NCBI GenBank assembly: GCA_030159075.1
Contig: BROG01000138.1
Span: 904,501-968,500 of the forward strand
Source of the DNA: Atrina japonica
Lineage: Eukaryota > Mollusca > Bivalvia > Pterioida > Pinnidae
Direction of reading: 5' to 3'
Length of the DNA: 64,000 nucleotides
Below are positions 60,441-64,000 of the stretch, one piece after another. The notes below the pieces were generated by a model. That model saw only the letters and a program-made list of their open reading frames with translations. It did not search any database and was not told the origin of the DNA. The position numbers were made by a program, and so were the translations under genes. The first letter of the stretch is position 1. Every line of letters begins with the position of its first letter.

Positions 60441-61335
60441 ATTACCTAGACCCAATGTTGCAGCGTCTAGTGCACAAAGTTCATTTGAAAGATAAATTAT
60501 ATATAAATTAAATCTATACTACATGTAAATATATGCAATTTTAAATCCAGACTTCAAGAGATGACGCTAGGCTTTGTTATTAAGACCATCGTCAGAATTA
60601 AGCTTCTACCAGTGACTCACAAGCGAAGGATTAACCCACGAACTTTTACTATCGGAACGGAAATGAAACCGATTACTTAAACGTGAAATATATTCTTTAT
60701 GATTGCAGAGTCATACTGACTTGAGTTTAAATAGCCTGTGCATTTTTTTTTATTATTTACGCGACAAAATTCGCACATCTTTTGAGAAATGTTTACCCTG
60801 TAAATAGTCGAAGGTTAATTGCAGGTGCAAAAAATTTAATATAATAGATTTGGTCACATTTAACATATATTTTATTGCCAGTTATAACTCATGTTTCACG
60901 CATCTGAAGTTTAAAATAACTACGCACTTGTAAAGAAAGTTTAAATGAATGCACGTGAGACAGGTAATAATCCTGTGTCGTGAAAGTGCAGTTGTCATTA
61001 TAGGAAGTGGTTGACACCGACGCTTTATAAAAAGAAATTTTAGCGTTATGTGTCACAGATGTACATGAAAAATAACTTGACTGTTACAGGTAAAATTGTG
61101 TCAAGTTAAACAGTTGTACTTAAAATAAATGCGGGGAGAACGGAAGTTAAATGTCAAATTTACTCATGAAAATTTAATAACGACTCGTCATCCGAAAAAA
61201 AGTCTCAACTGCAGAGCCTAATTCGACCCACATTTCTTTTCAAATGACTCTTAATAGTACAATCAGTCTCCGTACTGTCTGTTAATTAACTGCAATTCTG
61301 TAACATATAAATCGGGAACCGATTGATGATAGGCG
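60441..61335. other. Nothing recognised
   Basis: Non-coding AT-rich DNA. Confidence 0.45.
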
Positions 61336-61370
61336 CGCGCGCACACACACACACACACACATACACACAC
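61336..61370. repeat. (GC)n(CA)n microsatellite
   Basis: Four GC units then about 13 CA units with one TA interruption. Confidence 0.9.
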
Positions 61371-61838
61371 GAACCTTATGTAATTGCATATATTCATGTG
61401 TATTTTGCAGACTGTAGAATCAACACGTTGTAAACTTACGATTAGTAAACAATACGAAACAATATACATATTACACACATACATGTACATGAATAGAAAA
61501 TGGCTTGTTATGAAGAGGATCAATACTAATTTGGTTCACCTCAAATATAGGTTATAATGACATAGATTTGAACAGTAAACTCGAAAAGCCCATTTCCATA
61601 AATCCATAAAAAGGCGTGGTTAGGGGCATATCTGGTGAATCAAGATATTGATATCAATTTTTGACATCCTAAAAGAACATTCTTCCCATCAGTGATCTTA
61701 TTCGTACTTTTGCAACAGTAATCCAGTTTCTATTTATTACATAACAATACCTAAATTTATTTATCAAAATAAGCCTTAGCAGGGCTGTTGCATATCATAA
61801 TACAAAAATATATATAGGATCATATTACATAAACATTA

Positions 61839-62196
61839 AAGGGGCATTGGTATGTTTACCAAAAACTTACTTCGATTTTTTTTCTACTTTTACTACATGT
61901 ATATGATGTACAATAACAAATATGAGCTATACACTGGCATACAAGAAATTTTATATTCCTTTATACATGTTTTTTGTGAAAATAAGGTCAGGGACAGTGT
62001 AGTACCCACATATAAATAGTTAGACTAAGTTAATCAAGTGTCAAACATGGGTTTCTCAACCAATTTTCACAAAATATATAGGAATTTAAGAATTTTTATG
62101 CCTGTGTATATCACTTTTTTGTTATTGTATATCAATCTAAGTAGTAAAAAATGGGAAAGAAATTTTGAGAAAAAAAAAACACAGCTAATGGCCCTT
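61839..62196. mobile_element. TA-flanked MITE, copy 3 (358 bp)
   Basis: The left end AAGGGGCATTGG is an inverted copy of the right end GCTAATGGCCCTT, with TA flanks at 61837-61838 and 62197-62198. It is the most intact member of the family also found at 20486 and 22005. Sub-terminal inverted blocks around ATTTAAGAATTTTTATGCC and its partner make a long potential stem. Confidence 0.8.
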
Positions 62197-63898
62197 TATG
62201 TTCAAAATAATTTTTAGTAAATCTATAACAAACAGGAGAGTGTCAATAACAGAGTAATGCAGGGGTTAATATCATCAACGTATGGGGTTGGTAAAAGGCC
62301 CCATTCCCAATGCAAAATCTGCTATTTTTTCCCAAGTTTGCGCAAAACATTCCTAATTATGCTCACCACGTGGTTCACATTCGGTATTAAACAATAAAAA
62401 GTATAATTTAGTACAAGTATGAACTGCACTTCGAAGTCTTCAGATGAAAACTTCGTGTCAGTTAAATAAAAGAAGCTAAATGAATCACAAGTTTTGTCTT
62501 TTTTCTTATGATTTAAATGACCAGTTACCTTTTTTTCCCAATTTGTCCCGTTGCGATGTAAAATTCCAAGTTGAAAGGGTACAGGACCCAGTCCCCAAAA
62601 GGTCTGTTAATCCCTCTAATGATTAAATGCATTTCTTGACATTCTATAATTTTGAAATCAATGTGTATAAGCTAAAGCCGTTGTCAAGAATATTATAACT
62701 CTATCTGGTTTTTGAGGAAATTGCTTCCCTTGTCCTCATCATAATCAGATATCACAAGATAAAAGGACTAATTATCATTTTAAAATAAATCTAACCTAAT
62801 TTTGTTTTAGCCTTGTACCAAATTTGCACCTGAATCATACCTTGTTAAAAGGCATACAAGCTGTCAAAATTAAAATGAATTTTTTTTTTGTATGTACATG
62901 TATCAAAATTTTCAAATATTAGATGTTTGTAATATTGAAATATTTTTGGAAGTCATGGATTAAAAAATAACTAGTTATAATGTCGTAATTTGTGTGACAT
63001 GAATATAATGGGGGAGTAAACAATGGAATCATCCATGGACCGAACTTAAGGAATATCAATTGTCGGCGTATTTCCTTCATTGTAGGCAATGCAAATGTTG
63101 AAACTTTTTGCGGTGATATATCTGTTTTAGATTTTTAATAAAAATTTAGGTCTATTCGTTGTATGTATATATTTATCAAAATGACAGCGTGTACTGTAGG
63201 CCTTTAACAATAGTACAATGAATAGCTGAAGACAGGTCACTTCAGACATTGGATTGCCGATTTTCTAAAGGTTTAAAACTGACCTATTAACCCTGTATTA
63301 GGTCACGCACTACCTACCTGTAGATTTAACCTTACAATACTATATAAATGTGTATGTTTATTTTTTAAACACAAGTAGCGTACTGCGTAGCTTTTCCCGA
63401 TTTGCGAATGACCTAAAATCGATTGTAAAGCAGCCCACAGAAACGAAGTGTCGGGGTGTGGTATTTAATTTATGATTATGTAAGTTTTTCTTTAACTTTA
63501 TCTAAATTTATTTGTATATTTCTAAATGTAAACATTTCAAATTCCGTAAGAATACATAAGCTAGGCAATAGCCCAGTATTAGACTGAATCAAAGGGAATG
63601 TGTGTAACATGGTATTATTTGAGAGATTTTGGCGTGTTGTGTGAAGGAGTCTTTTTATTGATAATTTTATATTTTTTCCTGTATGTTTGGTATCACATAT
63701 TATCCAAAGCATTCCATCGGTCGTTTCGTATTTCAAGAAACATGCTACCGAGATGTGGTGGAGACTCTACCCTATATTGTCATGCAAACATAATATTGCT
63801 CGATGAATATAAATATCTGCAGGTTTGTCAATGCAAGAATTACAGCATTTGCAAACGGAAATTTGATTTCACACTGTCAAAAATTGGACCACTGGAGT
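62197..63898. other. No supported gene
   Basis: The 86-codon minus frame at 63476-63736 has no ATG at its start and no recognisable domain. Confidence 0.4.
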
Positions 63899-64000
63899 AT
63901 CTCAATGGTGTAATATACTACAACGCGGTCACCACTAGGGGTTGTAGGTTATCTCAACAGTGTATTCTACTACAACACCGTTCACCACTAGTACTAGGGT
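63899..64000. repeat. Start of a 52-53-bp tandem repeat
   Basis: Two units, beginning ATCTCAATGGTGTAATATAC and ATCTCAACAGTGTATTCTAC, run to the window edge. The array probably continues beyond it. Confidence 0.75.

Noticed and set aside
63476..63736. 86-codon minus frame
   Set aside because: It starts at a TTG codon, has no splice context or recognisable domain, and similar lengths occur by chance here.

Overview
The window is nuclear DNA from an animal, most likely a bivalve mollusc. It is AT-rich and gene-poor, with intron-like splice signals, very long microsatellites, many kinds of minisatellite, and a dense litter of small inverted-repeat elements. It also holds decayed LINE and mariner copies and tRNA-derived SINEs. 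The main SINE ends in a GTGGGACGTTAAAC block and an AAACAAACA tail, which I associate with bivalve genomes. The genus cannot be fixed by reading alone.

Protein-coding content is low. The one convincing gene is a TLC-domain multi-pass membrane protein on the minus strand (5970-7088). Its reading frame is probably the last exon of a longer gene, because a good splice acceptor lies inside the open frame at 6994-6996. A TATA box, ATG and splice donor at 2604-2893 (plus strand) could be the first exon of a second gene; I do not recognise its product.

The most notable functional region is 27.4-32.5 kb. Three initiator tRNA-Met loci lie on the minus strand inside a tandemly duplicated block. Copy 1 (27441-27512) is perfect. 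Copy 2 (30260-30331) has one D-stem mismatch but a strong Pol III terminator. Copy 3 (32344-32415) is a pseudogene. A fourth repeat of the flanking DNA (29.1-29.5 kb) has lost its tRNA. A mariner inserted into the first unit and a SINE into the second after duplication, and the other units act as empty sites.

The rest is repeats. 0-13 kb: hAT-like and other MITEs, including one of 168 bp carrying three perfect CRE palindromes (5045-5212), and a 17-bp minisatellite with a 102-bp higher-order period. 13-17 kb: remnants of an L1-like LINE and a SINE. 17-22 kb: a 28-bp satellite, TA-flanked MITEs and a four-part microsatellite. 22-27 kb: mariner and LINE remnants with nested insertions. 33-39 kb: LINE ends and fragments. 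39.5-43 kb: a 2.1-kb array of 15-bp units, then an 80-bp higher-order array. 44-53 kb: microsatellites, hairpins and a paired MITE. 53-58 kb: a 3.4-kb array of 33-bp units bracketed by two SINEs in opposite orientations. 58-64 kb: little except a spacer-free 288-bp palindrome and another TA-flanked MITE. Most long open frames in the arrays are artefacts of periods divisible by three.
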